Origin: a virus
Direction: 5' to 3' (one strand)
Virus record (IMG/VR): IMGVR_UViG_3300011013_000119
Location: 1 to 20,683 of that record
Length of the DNA stretch: 20,683 nt
This document shows, piece after piece, positions 6,960 to 15,429 of this stretch (the first letter of the stretch is position 1; every line of letters starts with the position of its first letter). Below the pieces are notes generated by a model that worked only from the letters and a program-made list of their open reading frames with translations, was not told where the DNA came from and ran no database searches. A program made the position numbers and the translations under genes.

Positions 6960-7312
6960 AGGAGGAAATTACTTTTGATATTGTTGAGCAGATTGCTTTT
7001 GGAGAGTTGAATATGAGTGTAAGAGATTTAGATGATATGACACCTAGAAACTTTATTAATGCGCAATTAGGAAGAAAAAAACTATATGAGCAAGATACTC
7101 AGGGAATGTGGGAGAGAGCTAGGTGGATGGCTTGCGTTATAATAAATCCTCATTTAAAACGCTCTATAGATCCTAAAAAAATAACTGTTTTTCCTTGGGA
7201 GAAAATTAAAAGATCTCGGAAAGCAATTAAAAAAGATATAGAAAAAATAATAAAAGAGTCTGCTTTTGATGATAAAGTACAACAAAAACTAAAAGAAAAA
7301 AAGAATGCCTAA
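6953..7312 (+). CDS. tail assembly chaperone, -1 frame extension (T part of gpGT-like)
   Basis: Second part of the chaperone, made by -1 frameshifting. The -1 frame has no ATG near its beginning; the first formal start would be a TTG at 7007, well inside coherent sequence (VVEEEITFDIVEQIAFGELN). Continuous translation from the slip site gives 119 extra residues, for a fusion of 234. The stretch contains DMTPRNFINAQLGRKKLYEQ and a helix with WERARWMACVIINPHLK, common in T-type extensions that contact the tape measure or tail tube. It ends KEKKNA and overlaps the tape measure start by eight bases. Position and frame relation match lambda G/GT and its analogues. Confidence 0.85.
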   Translation, partial: VVEEEITFDIVEQIAFGELNMSVRDLDDMTPRNFINAQLGRKKLYEQDTQGMWERARWMACVIINPHLKRSIDPKKITVFPWEKIKRSRKAIKKDIEKIIKESAFDDKVQQKLKEKKNA

Positions 7313-9926
7313 AAAAGCCCTAGCCTCCTTAAATGTAGTTATTAATGCAGTAACTACTCCTCTATTTAGAGGATTAAATAAAGCATCTAAAAGATTAGTA
7401 ACTTTTGGAGCTAAGATGCAAACAATAGGAAGATCTATTACTACTTCTTTTGCTTTACCTTTTGCAGCTGTTGGGGTAGCTGGAGCAAAAATGGCTATTG
7501 ACTTTGAAAAGAGTATGACTAAGATTAATACCTTAGTAGGAATCTCCAGTAAAGAAGTCAAAAACCTCTCAGGGGATGTGATGAAGTTGGCAGGCACTAC
7601 AGCTCAAGCTCCAGCCGAACTAGCTGAAGGTTTATTCTTTTTAACTTCTGCAGGATTAAGAGGAGCAGATGCTATGAAAGCTTTAGAGCAAGTATCTAAA
7701 GGAGTAGCAATAGGACTGGGAGAGCAAGCTGATTTGGCTAAAGTAGCAGCTGCAGCTCAAAATGCTTATGGAGCAGATACAGTTGATTCTACTCAGGCTT
7801 TAGATCAGTTTGCAATGGCAGTAAGAACTGGTATGTTTGAATCTTCAGAGCTAGCAGAATCTTTAGGAACTCAAGTAGGACTAGCTGCAGAACTGGGAAT
7901 ATCTTTTAAAGAATTACTCGCTAATATCTCTACCTATACAAAAACAACTGGAGATGCTAGATCTGCAACTACTGGATTTGGTGGAGTTATGATGGCAGTA
8001 ACTAAGCCAACAGAAAAAGGTAGAAAAGCTCTAGATGAGATCAATATGTCTTACGAATCTTTAAGGCGTATGGTGCAAGATGAAGGACTAGCTGCTACCT
8101 TATTCCATTTAAAAGATGCTTTTGCTGCTAATGGAGTAGAAATGTCCGATCTATTTGGTAAATCTCAAGCTATTAAAAATATAATGGGTACTCTGGGAGA
8201 ACAGGGAGATACTTATATTGAGATACTAGATAATATGGAGGAGTCTAGCGGTGCTTTAAATGAAGGCTTTGAATCTTTAGAGCAAACTGCAGGGTTTAAG
8301 ATGCAAAAAAGTTTCAATACTTTAAAGATGGCAGTTCAGGATCTAGGAACTACTATGATGCCAATATTTACTCAGATAGTAGAAGGAGCAGTAAAAATAG
8401 CTAGAGGATTTACTTCTTTAGATACAGGACAAAAGCAATTAGTATTGGCTGCAGGAACTCTAGTCGCTTTTAGTGGTCCTTTGATGACTATGGCTGGAGG
8501 GGTTACAAAAGCTTTAGGTATGATGACAGGACCTGTAGGAATGGTAGTAGTTGCTCTAGGAATTATGTTTGCTCTTATTTATGATAACTGGGAAAAAGTT
8601 AGACCTATCTTTGTAGATTTTATTAATTACTGGATAGATTTATGGAATGAATCCGAAGCCTTTAGAAGGCTAGTTCTTTCAATCGGAGCAGCATTTAAAA
8701 GTATCTGGGCTTTTATTAAATTTTTCTTTAAGGCACTCTTTCAGCAGATAGATAATCTTAGGGATTTTGGAGGAAAGGTCTTTAGTGGTTTAGGGAAGCT
8801 TATAGCTGGAGCTTTCACTTTAGATATGGATTTAGGGAAGGAAGGTTATGAAGAAATGATGGAATTTGGAGAGGGCATAAGGAGAGGGATGGATGAGATT
8901 GAGGGAGATTTCTTAGATGAAATAGATGAGATCAATAGAGCTATGACTGAAGGAATGAGGATGAAAGATAAGATAGAGCTAGTTACCGAAGATCAACTAG
9001 ATCAAGCTATAGGAGATATGGAGGCTTATATGACTCAGAAAATGAAGGATGCTAAAGCAAAACTCCAGTCCCTTTTTGAAGGAGGAACTAATGTAAATCC
9101 TGGAGGAGATCCTAAAGATCCAGAAGGGGGAGATCCAGAAGGGGGAGATCCTAATGAATTAGAAGGAACTTTAGATGAAAAACTATCTAAATGGCAAACT
9201 TACTGGAACTCAGTAAAAGGAGGTATGAAAAATCTAGGAAAATATTTTAAAGAAAACTATCAAACAATGATGGATTCTGCTCAAGCTATTCTAGGAGGTA
9301 TAGGTGCTTTATGGGCTGCAGAACACGAAAAACAAATGACTATCATAGAGAACGATCAAATCAGATCTCAAGAGGCTTTTGATGCAGATTATGAGAGAGA
9401 GCGACTACAGTTAGAAAATACTAAAATGACTGATAAAGAAAGAGAAGAAGCTGAATTAGAGTTGAAAGAAAAATATGATAAGAAACAAGAGAGTATGGAT
9501 AAAGGATTTGAAGCTAGAAAAAAAATTGCAGAAACAAAACAAGCTAAACGAAACAAAGCAATGAATATAGCTAACGCTATAATGGGAGGAGCAAATGCAG
9601 TTGTTCAAGCTTTAACAGTACCTCCCCCAGCTGGACCTATTTTGGCTGCAATAGTGGGAGGACTAGCTGCAGCTCAAGTAGCAGTAATAGCTTCTACTCC
9701 TATCCCTCTAGCTGAAGGGGGAATAGCCTTTGGTCCTACTAATGCTTTAGTCGGAGAATATCCTGGAGCTTCTACAGATCCAGAGGTTGTCGCTCCTTTA
9801 TCTAAATTGAAATCAATGCTAGGCAATCAAATGAATGTACAGTTACAAGTAGGAGGGGTATTAAAAGGAGAGGATATTTATTTATCTAATGACCTAGCTA
9901 CTACACAAAGAGAAAGATATATCTAA
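7305..9926 (+). CDS. tail tape measure protein
   Basis: Sets tail length and is ejected into the host ahead of DNA. Residues about 65-330 are the TP901-type tape measure core (DFEKSMTKINTLVGIS, then LAEGLFFLTSAGLRGADAMKALE and FKELLANISTYTKTTGDARS). A hydrophobic stretch at 376-426 can span membrane. Residues 597-616 form a Gly/Pro/Asp hinge with tandem DPEGG repeats. A charged coiled coil runs from about 675 to 755, a second hydrophobic stretch from 756 to 800, and the conserved C-terminal LAEGGIAFGPTNALVGEYPG follows. At about 0.15 nm per residue, 873 residues predict a tail near 130 nm. No sheath gene is present, so the tail is non-contractile. The gene overlaps the chaperone by eight bases and ends in TAATG with the next gene. 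Confidence 0.93.
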   Translation: MPKKALASLNVVINAVTTPLFRGLNKASKRLVTFGAKMQTIGRSITTSFALPFAAVGVAGAKMAIDFEKSMTKINTLVGISSKEVKNLSGDVMKLAGTTAQAPAELAEGLFFLTSAGLRGADAMKALEQVSKGVAIGLGEQADLAKVAAAAQNAYGADTVDSTQALDQFAMAVRTGMFESSELAESLGTQVGLAAELGISFKELLANISTYTKTTGDARSATTGFGGVMMAVTKPTEKGRKALDEINMSYESLRRMVQDEGLAATLFHLKDAFAANGVEMSDLFGKSQAIKNIMGTLGEQGDTYIEILDNMEESSGALNEGFESLEQTAGFKMQKSFNTLKMAVQDLGTTMMPIFTQIVEGAVKIARGFTSLDTGQKQLVLAAGTLVAFSGPLMTMAGGVTKALGMMTGPVGMVVVALGIMFALIYDNWEKVRPIFVDFINYWIDLWNESEAFRRLVLSIGAAFKSIWAFIKFFFKALFQQIDNLRDFGGKVFSGLGKLIAGAFTLDMDLGKEGYEEMMEFGEGIRRGMDEIEGDFLDEIDEINRAMTEGMRMKDKIELVTEDQLDQAIGDMEAYMTQKMKDAKAKLQSLFEGGTNVNPGGDPKDPEGGDPEGGDPNELEGTLDEKLSKWQTYWNSVKGGMKNLGKYFKENYQTMMDSAQAILGGIGALWAAEHEKQMTIIENDQIRSQEAFDADYERERLQLENTKMTDKEREEAELELKEKYDKKQESMDKGFEARKKIAETKQAKRNKAMNIANAIMGGANAVVQALTVPPPAGPILAAIVGGLAAAQVAVIASTPIPLAEGGIAFGPTNALVGEYPGASTDPEVVAPLSKLKSMLGNQMNVQLQVGGVLKGEDIYLSNDLATTQRERYI
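9117..9146 (+). repeat. two perfect 15-bp tandem repeats in the tape measure gene
   Basis: The unit GATCCAGAAGGGGGA occurs twice head to tail and encodes DPEGG repeated in a flexible hinge. Because the unit is a multiple of three, gain or loss by slippage would keep the frame and change only hinge length. Confidence 0.85.
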
Positions 9927-12900
9927 TGGCATACAATAGAACTTATTTTGGAAATTTTACTTCAGATCAAGATATAGAATATCTTATAGAGTTTCACGAT
10001 CAAGTCGCTAGCTCCTCTTATTATGACCAACCCCTTGTATTAGGTCCTGGAAGTGTGAGTATTAAATGGGGAAGTGATGGGAATAAGATGTTCGCTCCTT
10101 TAAAACCATCTACTATGACCATAGAATTTATGGTTACTGATATATTAAGTGCAAACTATATAAAACAATTAAGGACTGATAGAGAGGAAAGAGATGTCTA
10201 TGTGTACTTGTATAATCCTGTACCTTTTAATACAAGTGTAACTGCTATGCCTCAATGGGGAGGATATTTATTAATGGATTTATCTGCAGATCCAGATGAG
10301 TCTGTACCCTATGTAGTAACTTTAAACGCTATTGATGGATTAGCCTCTTTAAAATATTATGATTTTATACCTGATTCTAGCACTCAATCATCCGATCATC
10401 TTTACTTTGCGACTGATATATTTTTTGGAAAAAGTAATTTTAGCAAACTTATAGCTTCTTGCTTGTATTGGTCAGGAGCTTATACTATAGCAACTGGCTC
10501 GCAAGCTCAAGCAAGAAGAAGGCACGCTGTAAGGTGGTATAATGCTGAACACGCTAATACTACTATAGATCCTTTAGAAATGACTAGGATGCAGGATAGG
10601 AGCTGGTATGATGTACAACAACCAGATGAAAATGGATTTGTAAAATATAAAGCTCCTAGCTGTTATAAAGTCTTGACAGATGTATGCAAAGCGTGGGGGA
10701 TGAGAGCTTTTTTCTGGCACAATACCTGGTATTTCGTTCAAATAAATGAATTTAGAGAAAATCAGTCAGGGACATATATAGCTCCAGATGATATTACATC
10801 TTTTGTTTATTATTTGAATAACTCTCCTCAATCTGGTATAAGTAATACAATACAGCCTAATCCTACTGTCCCTTTAACTGGAACTGTCCCTGTTACAAAT
10901 CTCTATGCTCCCTATACTGGGACATACCATCTTCCTTTAGATAATAGACCAAATAATTCTATTTTAAATTATAAGCTTACAGGAGGTCAATATTCTAATT
11001 TACCAGCTTTAAAGCAAGTAGATATAGAATTTAATTCTCTAGACAATTTTAATTATTTTACCAGATTTCCAGATATACCAGGATATGGAGATGCTACTGC
11101 AGCTACTGATCATTATACTTTTGAATCTCTAGGAACTTTTGAATTTGATGGAACTAACGATCAATATTTTTATCAAAGAATTATTTTGGATATTTCTAAT
11201 AACTCTAATGCCTCTGGAGATTTAGAGTTTTTCTGGACTTTAGTAGCTAGACCAGCTGGCACAGGATCTGATACTTTAGATACCAGTCCTCAATCTAATG
11301 GATGGACTAGACAGCTTTATAATGTACCAGTAGGAAGTCCGACTGCAGGACCTACTCAATGGATGGGAACTGGAATTTTTGGACTTACTAATGCCTGGAT
11401 TCAACAGTCAAGTTTTGGAGCATCTGACAATACTATGTATGGAATGTGGAATAGTGTAGCAATTACTCCTGGTATGACAAATGTAGAATTAACTTCAGCT
11501 CCTTCAGCTGGAGGAAGTACCTCCTCAAATTATAGATATGTAAATTTTTTACAAGCAGGAGCTTCAGAATGGGATGGAGAATGGGAGCTAGCTTATTACT
11601 GCAGGAATTATAGATATAGCTCAACTCATATTGGTCCTCACGGAGCAGCTAATCTAGGAGCTAATCCTTCCTCTAATGATCCAGAAGCTCAAAATATAAA
11701 TTATCTAAATGCAGCTCCTAATCAAGGAGAAAATTCTTCCTGTTTTGTTCAGATAAATAATGGAGCTGTAGGTAATTATGCTTATAATACGAGTACCGTT
11801 TTAGCTACTAATGATACAGCTGTTGAAAGAGTAACTGGAGTAGTTTGTGGAGATGCAGGAGGATCGGCATCTGGGGGAGGCTTACAAGTATATACTGGTG
11901 CTACATTTTCAGGAGCAGGAGAGTGGAAATGGACTGATATAGGGGGAGAATGGGGGATAGATACTTTAGCTGGAAGTAATACTTTTACAGCTCAATTAGC
12001 TGCAGATATTTTAAATGCTCAGTCAGGAGGTCCTAAAATATTTAGCGTAACTACTACTAATGATCCTTCTGAAAGTCTATATTTAACTGATGCGAGTGGA
12101 TCTCAAACTATGACTCCAGCTCCATTTACTAGATTTTTTACTCCTTCAGATGGTCAAACTGCTACCTCTGCTCATCAATGGATTATGCATACTGGAGTAT
12201 GGAGTCCTTTTACTGATACCTGGCAATGGAAACTCTATGAGCAAAAGAATTATAATGTTGCTGGAACGACAACTACAGTAGGAACTGCTGGTAGTTATAC
12301 TGGAATCTATGGAAATGCTGGAATACCTATTCCAACAGGAGGGAGTGCAGCTTTAATAGCTCCTCCTCCAGCTGGTAATCCTCCAGCTACATTAAGCAAA
12401 CAAATAATGAGTTTAAACACTCATCAACCTACTCAAGTAGCTATAGTGAATGGAGCGCAAATAATAGATATAGCTGCAGGGAGTGGTACTGTTCTCTCTC
12501 AAACTATTACCTCTATATCAGTTCAATATATGACAAAAGCTATATTTAAAACTGGAGATGTATTTTCTTTACAAACGCAAGCCAACTCTTATCTCCCATA
12601 TAATCAAGATGGAACAGCTAGTACAAATGATTTGCAATTGAATGCGCCTTTAGAATTTGAAGTAGCATCCGATCAAGGAGTAGGAGATACCAGTATCAGA
12701 GTAGTTTCTCAAACTATTTACAGAGATATATTGATAGGAGATACTATTTCTTTTAGTGTTGATGATTTAGTAAGTCAATATCAAAACAAAACAAAAGGTT
12801 CTATAGGAGATATGGCAGTTACATCTGATAGCTTAGATGGAGCAAAAAGCTTAGGTAGAAATGTAGTTAATTTTAGAGTAGAGGGAGATAATCTAAGTGA

Positions 12901-13333
12901 TGGAACTTATTATGTATTGAATGGAGAGGACAACAATAAAAGTGGAAGATTCGGCTCTACAAATGCAAATGCTCCTACCTCTATTGGAACGCAAAGAGCA
13001 GTAAAATCTATGAAGTTTATAGCTGATTGCGACTATGAGATAGTATCTGGGAGATCAGTAATAACAGGAGATTCTGGATGGAGTATGGATGTTCTATTAT
13101 ATAAGACTACCCCTGTACAAGGATCTACTTCAGCTTCTGCAATGACTTTAATAGGCTCTTATACGGTAGGATTAACAGGGAACGCTACTACTCAAGTAGA
13201 TACAATGGCAGCAGGAACTAGCTCTAGTATAAGTGCAGGAGATGTAATAGTACCTCATATTTACGCTGCAGAGTCAGGGGGTACTACCTTTGATTTTAGA
13301 GGAGGAATAACATTTACACTCAAAAGAGTATAA
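9926..13333 (+). CDS. large tail-tip / baseplate hub and receptor-binding candidate protein
   Basis: Only gene between tape measure and lysis cassette, so it probably combines roles usually split among distal tail, tail-associated and receptor-binding proteins. Residues 1-150 look like a tail hub domain: a first strand YLIEFHDQ, SIKWGSDGNKMFAPLKPSTMTI, a strand VYVYLYNP, MPQWGGYLLMD, then YVVTLNAIDGLASLKYYDFI; similar 'W-G-(Y/F)-L-...-DGL-x-x-L-K' patterns occur in tail proteins of Bacteroidota phages. A Trp/Tyr-rich segment (about 195-290) includes CKAWGMRAFFWHNTWYFVQ. The rest is Ser/Thr/Gly-rich and beta-dominated, and the last 130 residues form a separate beta-sandwich-like unit ending in GGITFTLKRV. 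No collagen-like, peptidase or hydrolase motif is seen. The overall tail-tip role is well supported by position; the receptor-binding role is inference. Confidence 0.75.
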   Translation: MAYNRTYFGNFTSDQDIEYLIEFHDQVASSSYYDQPLVLGPGSVSIKWGSDGNKMFAPLKPSTMTIEFMVTDILSANYIKQLRTDREERDVYVYLYNPVPFNTSVTAMPQWGGYLLMDLSADPDESVPYVVTLNAIDGLASLKYYDFIPDSSTQSSDHLYFATDIFFGKSNFSKLIASCLYWSGAYTIATGSQAQARRRHAVRWYNAEHANTTIDPLEMTRMQDRSWYDVQQPDENGFVKYKAPSCYKVLTDVCKAWGMRAFFWHNTWYFVQINEFRENQSGTYIAPDDITSFVYYLNNSPQSGISNTIQPNPTVPLTGTVPVTNLYAPYTGTYHLPLDNRPNNSILNYKLTGGQYSNLPALKQVDIEFNSLDNFNYFTRFPDIPGYGDATAATDHYTFESLGTFEFDGTNDQYFYQRIILDISNNSNASGDLEFFWTLVARPAGTGSDTLDTSPQSNGWTRQLYNVPVGSPTAGPTQWMGTGIFGLTNAWIQQSSFGASDNTMYGMWNSVAITPGMTNVELTSAPSAGGSTSSNYRYVNFLQAGASEWDGEWELAYYCRNYRYSSTHIGPHGAANLGANPSSNDPEAQNINYLNAAPNQGENSSCFVQINNGAVGNYAYNTSTVLATNDTAVERVTGVVCGDAGGSASGGGLQVYTGATFSGAGEWKWTDIGGEWGIDTLAGSNTFTAQLAADILNAQSGGPKIFSVTTTNDPSESLYLTDASGSQTMTPAPFTRFFTPSDGQTATSAHQWIMHTGVWSPFTDTWQWKLYEQKNYNVAGTTTTVGTAGSYTGIYGNAGIPIPTGGSAALIAPPPAGNPPATLSKQIMSLNTHQPTQVAIVNGAQIIDIAAGSGTVLSQTITSISVQYMTKAIFKTGDVFSLQTQANSYLPYNQDGTASTNDLQLNAPLEFEVASDQGVGDTSIRVVSQTIYRDILIGDTISFSVDDLVSQYQNKTKGSIGDMAVTSDSLDGAKSLGRNVVNFRVEGDNLSDGTYYVLNGEDNNKSGRFGSTNANAPTSIGTQRAVKSMKFIADCDYEIVSGRSVITGDSGWSMDVLLYKTTPVQGSTSASAMTLIGSYTVGLTGNATTQVDTMAAGTSSSISAGDVIVPHIYAAESGGTTFDFRGGITFTLKRV

Positions 13334-13341
13334 TTAATAAA

Positions 13342-13533
13342 ATGAAAACTAAAATGATAAATGAAATAATAGGGAAGTTTTGTCCTACTACAGTAATATT
13401 AAATGCAGGAGCAATCGGAGTGAGTTTAACGGATTTGGAGATATCTCTAAAATTAGTTTCATATGCAGTTGCTATAATATGGACTGCTTTAAAGATAGGA
13501 AATGAGCTTAAAATATGGAGAAAAAAAAAATAG
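13342..13533 (+). CDS. holin-like small membrane protein
   Basis: A 63-residue protein with a short N-terminus, a moderately hydrophobic stretch around residues 15-32 (PTTVILNAGAIGVSLTDL), a second one at about 36-54 (SLKLVSYAVAIIWTALKIG) and a highly basic C-terminus (ELKIWRKKK). One or two membrane passes and a charged tail are typical of phage holins. The gene lies directly before the peptidase endolysin and overlaps it by 19 bases, which is the usual holin-endolysin arrangement. No sequence family was recognised, so the assignment rests on size, hydrophobicity and place. Confidence 0.65.
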   Translation: MKTKMINEIIGKFCPTTVILNAGAIGVSLTDLEISLKLVSYAVAIIWTALKIGNELKIWRKKK

Positions 13534-13910
13534 AATTTAATATTAAATTAAACTATTTTGATATTTCAGAATTTGACCAGCCTGGATTGCCAGGCTCAGG
13601 CAAAGAGAAAATGGATGTTAATCTATTAATGATATTAGATAATATGCGACATAGATCTGATATCCCATATAAAATAACTTCTGGATATAGAAGCCCAGAA
13701 TATAATAAAAAAATAGGAGGAGTAAAAAATTCTCCTCATATCAAAGGGAAGGCAGCTGACATATCTGCTCCAGATAGCAGAACTAAATACTTAATACTAG
13801 AAGCTGCTCTCCATTTCGGAATAGAGAGGATAGGGGTAGGATCTAATTTTATCCATATAGATATACAAGAAAAACCAGAAAAACCAACGAAATTAGTTTG
13901 GACTTATTAA
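13515..13910 (+). CDS. M15A-type zinc peptidase endolysin
   Basis: Peptidoglycan peptidase (D-Ala-D-Ala carboxypeptidase/L-Ala-D-Glu endopeptidase fold) for host lysis. Diagnostic motifs are ITSGYRSPEYN (54-64), SPHIKGKAADIS (73-84) giving the SxHxxGxAxD signature with zinc ligands His75 and Asp82, and FIHIDI (112-117) with His114 as third ligand. The 131-residue protein is a bare catalytic domain with no cell-wall-binding domain and no signal peptide, so it depends on the holin to reach the periplasm, where Gram-negative peptidoglycan is thin. An alternative role as a virion-associated peptidase is less likely given its place next to holin-like genes. Confidence 0.92.
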   Translation: MEKKKIEFNIKLNYFDISEFDQPGLPGSGKEKMDVNLLMILDNMRHRSDIPYKITSGYRSPEYNKKIGGVKNSPHIKGKAADISAPDSRTKYLILEAALHFGIERIGVGSNFIHIDIQEKPEKPTKLVWTY

Positions 13911-13938
13911 TTAATTTAAAAATTTAAAAAACAAAAAA

Positions 13939-14331
13939 ATGAAAAAAACAATTTTAGCTATGATGATAGCATTATTCACTTTTACTGCTTCAGCGCAAAT
14001 AAAAGTTTTGTCTAATGTACAAGAGCCAGCCGAAAATGAAAGCTGGGGAATAGATAATTTTACTAATAATATAGGTATAGGCTACCAGATTTCAGATGAT
14101 ATAATGGTAGGAGTTCAACAAAATGGAGATGATTATGATATGATAGGAAGATATAATCTATCTAATGATTTTTATTTATCAGTACAAATGCCAACTGAAA
14201 ACTCTACAGATCATATTACTTATGGGGTAGGGATGTCTGTTCACATTTGGGATAATTTCTATGTAGAGCCTAACTATACTCGCAAAGATGAGGAAGGCTC
14301 TTTTAATGTAGGATTGTCATATAAACTTTAA
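13939..14331 (+). CDS. secreted beta-rich protein resembling a small outer-membrane barrel
   Basis: Residues 1-19 form a clear Sec signal peptide (Lys-Lys, hydrophobic core, ASA|Q cleavage after residue 19); no lipobox Cys is present. The mature 111 residues are built of short amphipathic strands separated by turns: IGIGYQI, IMVGVQQN, MIGRYNL, FYLSVQM, TYGVGMSVHIW, FYVEPNYT, FNVGLSYKL. This alternating pattern with Gly/aromatic residues is that of outer-membrane barrels, though the mature chain is shorter than a standard eight-stranded barrel. It has its own A-rich leader and lies between endolysin and the second holin-like gene. Possible roles are modification of the host outer membrane, superinfection exclusion or aiding outer-membrane disruption; no spanin pair was seen in the cassette. 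Function is inference. Confidence 0.75.
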   Translation: MKKTILAMMIALFTFTASAQIKVLSNVQEPAENESWGIDNFTNNIGIGYQISDDIMVGVQQNGDDYDMIGRYNLSNDFYLSVQMPTENSTDHITYGVGMSVHIWDNFYVEPNYTRKDEEGSFNVGLSYKL

Positions 14332-14354
14332 TATTAACTTAAAAAAATAAAAAG

Positions 14355-14552
14355 ATGAAGGAATATTTAATAACTAAACTTCTTACCTCTAAGAAGGTAT
14401 GGCTAGGATTAGCTTCTATAGCTATCCCTCTAATTGCTAAATGGCTTTCTGTAGATGAGGAGTCAGTTTCTCAAATTTGGTGGAGTTGTATAGCAATGCT
14501 AGGAGGACAATCTTTAGCAGATTTTGGTAAAGAAGCTAAGAAAAAGAAGTAA
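14355..14552 (+). CDS. second holin-like small membrane protein
   Basis: A 65-residue protein with hydrophobic segments at about 14-31 (KVWLGLASIAIPLIAKWL) and 38-54 (VSQIWWSCIAMLGGQSL), separated by an acidic turn (SVDEES), and a Lys-rich C-terminus (KEAKKKK). This is a hairpin-type holin/antiholin topology. It sits after the endolysin and secreted protein and shares its stop codon base with the next gene (TAATG). It could be the actual holin, an antiholin paired with the gene at 13342, or a pinholin; sequence alone does not decide. Confidence 0.6.
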   Translation: MKEYLITKLLTSKKVWLGLASIAIPLIAKWLSVDEESVSQIWWSCIAMLGGQSLADFGKEAKKKK

Positions 14553-15319
14553 TGAAGCAATTTAGACCACGCTTAACAAAACAAGAAAATGGTCTGATTA
14601 ATGAATTACGCAATAGCAAAAATTTAGGAATTATTGGAGATACGCATTGCCCATTTAATTTACAAGAAACAGATGAGCATTTGTCGTATCTTCAATTTTG
14701 CTATGAAACATTTAATAGATTTGGATGTTCAGAAATTATCCATATCGGAGATGAGGTCGATAACTGTGCAATCTCCTATCATCAAAAAGAAACTGATTCT
14801 CTAAATGCAGAATCCGAAGCTGAAAAAGCTCAGCTAGAAATGAATAAATTTTATTCTGTTTTTCCAGAAGTGAAAGTATGTGTAGGCAACCATTCGGCTT
14901 TGCCTTTTAGGCAAGCAACTACTGCAGGAATCCCAAAAAGATTTATGAAAACTTATGAGGAGATATGGGAAGCTCCTAAAGGCTGGAAATGGGAGTTGCA
15001 ATGGGAGGTACAGGGAATCTTATTTGAACACGGTACAGGAAGCTCAGGACCTAATGCAGCAAAGAATAGAGCTATAGCTAATAGACAATCTACAGTCATA
15101 GGACATTGCCATTCTTTTGGAGGAGTTAATTATATGGCATCCAGAAATGATATGATTTTTGGGATGAATGTAGGCTGTGGGATTGATAATTCAGCTTATT
15201 CATTTCGTTATGGAAAACAATTTCCAAAAAAACCTACTATAGGGTGTGGTGTAATATTAGATGGGAGGATAGCGTTATTTATACCTATGGATTTAGGATC
15301 TAAAATAACTAGAATATAA
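14552..15319 (+). CDS. calcineurin-like metallophosphoesterase
   Basis: Two-metal phosphoesterase of the calcineurin-like superfamily. The full motif set is present in order: IGDTH (Asp30, His32), IGDEVD (Asp67), VGNH (Asn113, His114), FEHG (His160) and IGHCH (His185, His187). The 255-residue length is a single catalytic domain without signal peptide, so it acts in the cytoplasm. Substrate cannot be told: phage members of this superfamily include phosphodiesterases, protein phosphatases and nucleases. It is the last gene of the late cluster and is followed by a hairpin. Its place after the lysis genes points to an accessory role in host takeover, DNA processing or signalling-nucleotide breakdown, none of which is shown by the sequence. 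Confidence 0.9.
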   Translation: MKQFRPRLTKQENGLINELRNSKNLGIIGDTHCPFNLQETDEHLSYLQFCYETFNRFGCSEIIHIGDEVDNCAISYHQKETDSLNAESEAEKAQLEMNKFYSVFPEVKVCVGNHSALPFRQATTAGIPKRFMKTYEEIWEAPKGWKWELQWEVQGILFEHGTGSSGPNAAKNRAIANRQSTVIGHCHSFGGVNYMASRNDMIFGMNVGCGIDNSAYSFRYGKQFPKKPTIGCGVILDGRIALFIPMDLGSKITRI

Positions 15320-15324
15320 AAGAA

Positions 15325-15349
15325 AGCCTAGCTATTAAATAACTAGGCT
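15325..15349 (+). terminator. hairpin at the end of the late gene cluster
   Basis: AGCCTAG (15325-15331) pairs with CTAGGCT (15343-15349), with additional TATT/AATA pairing inside the loop. It lies six bases after the metallophosphoesterase stop codon and is the natural end of the late operon. No T-run follows on the + strand, so it may be a weak terminator or one that needs a factor. Confidence 0.5.
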
Positions 15350-15429
15350 CTCAATACAAGATAAAAACTCTTTCGAGTAATTTGAACTGAATTTCAAATA
15401 TACTCTTTTTCTCCTAATAAACTAGAAAC

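Noticed and set aside
7007-7312. Independent gene starting at TTG 7007
   Set aside because: Upstream codons in the same frame are coherent to the slip site, there is no A-rich leader, and the -1 relation with three slippery heptamers explains it as a frameshift extension.
7289-7597. Minus-strand reading frame of about 100 codons
   Set aside because: Lies entirely opposite the tape measure start; the tape measure frame has clear family motifs and the phage is otherwise one-stranded.
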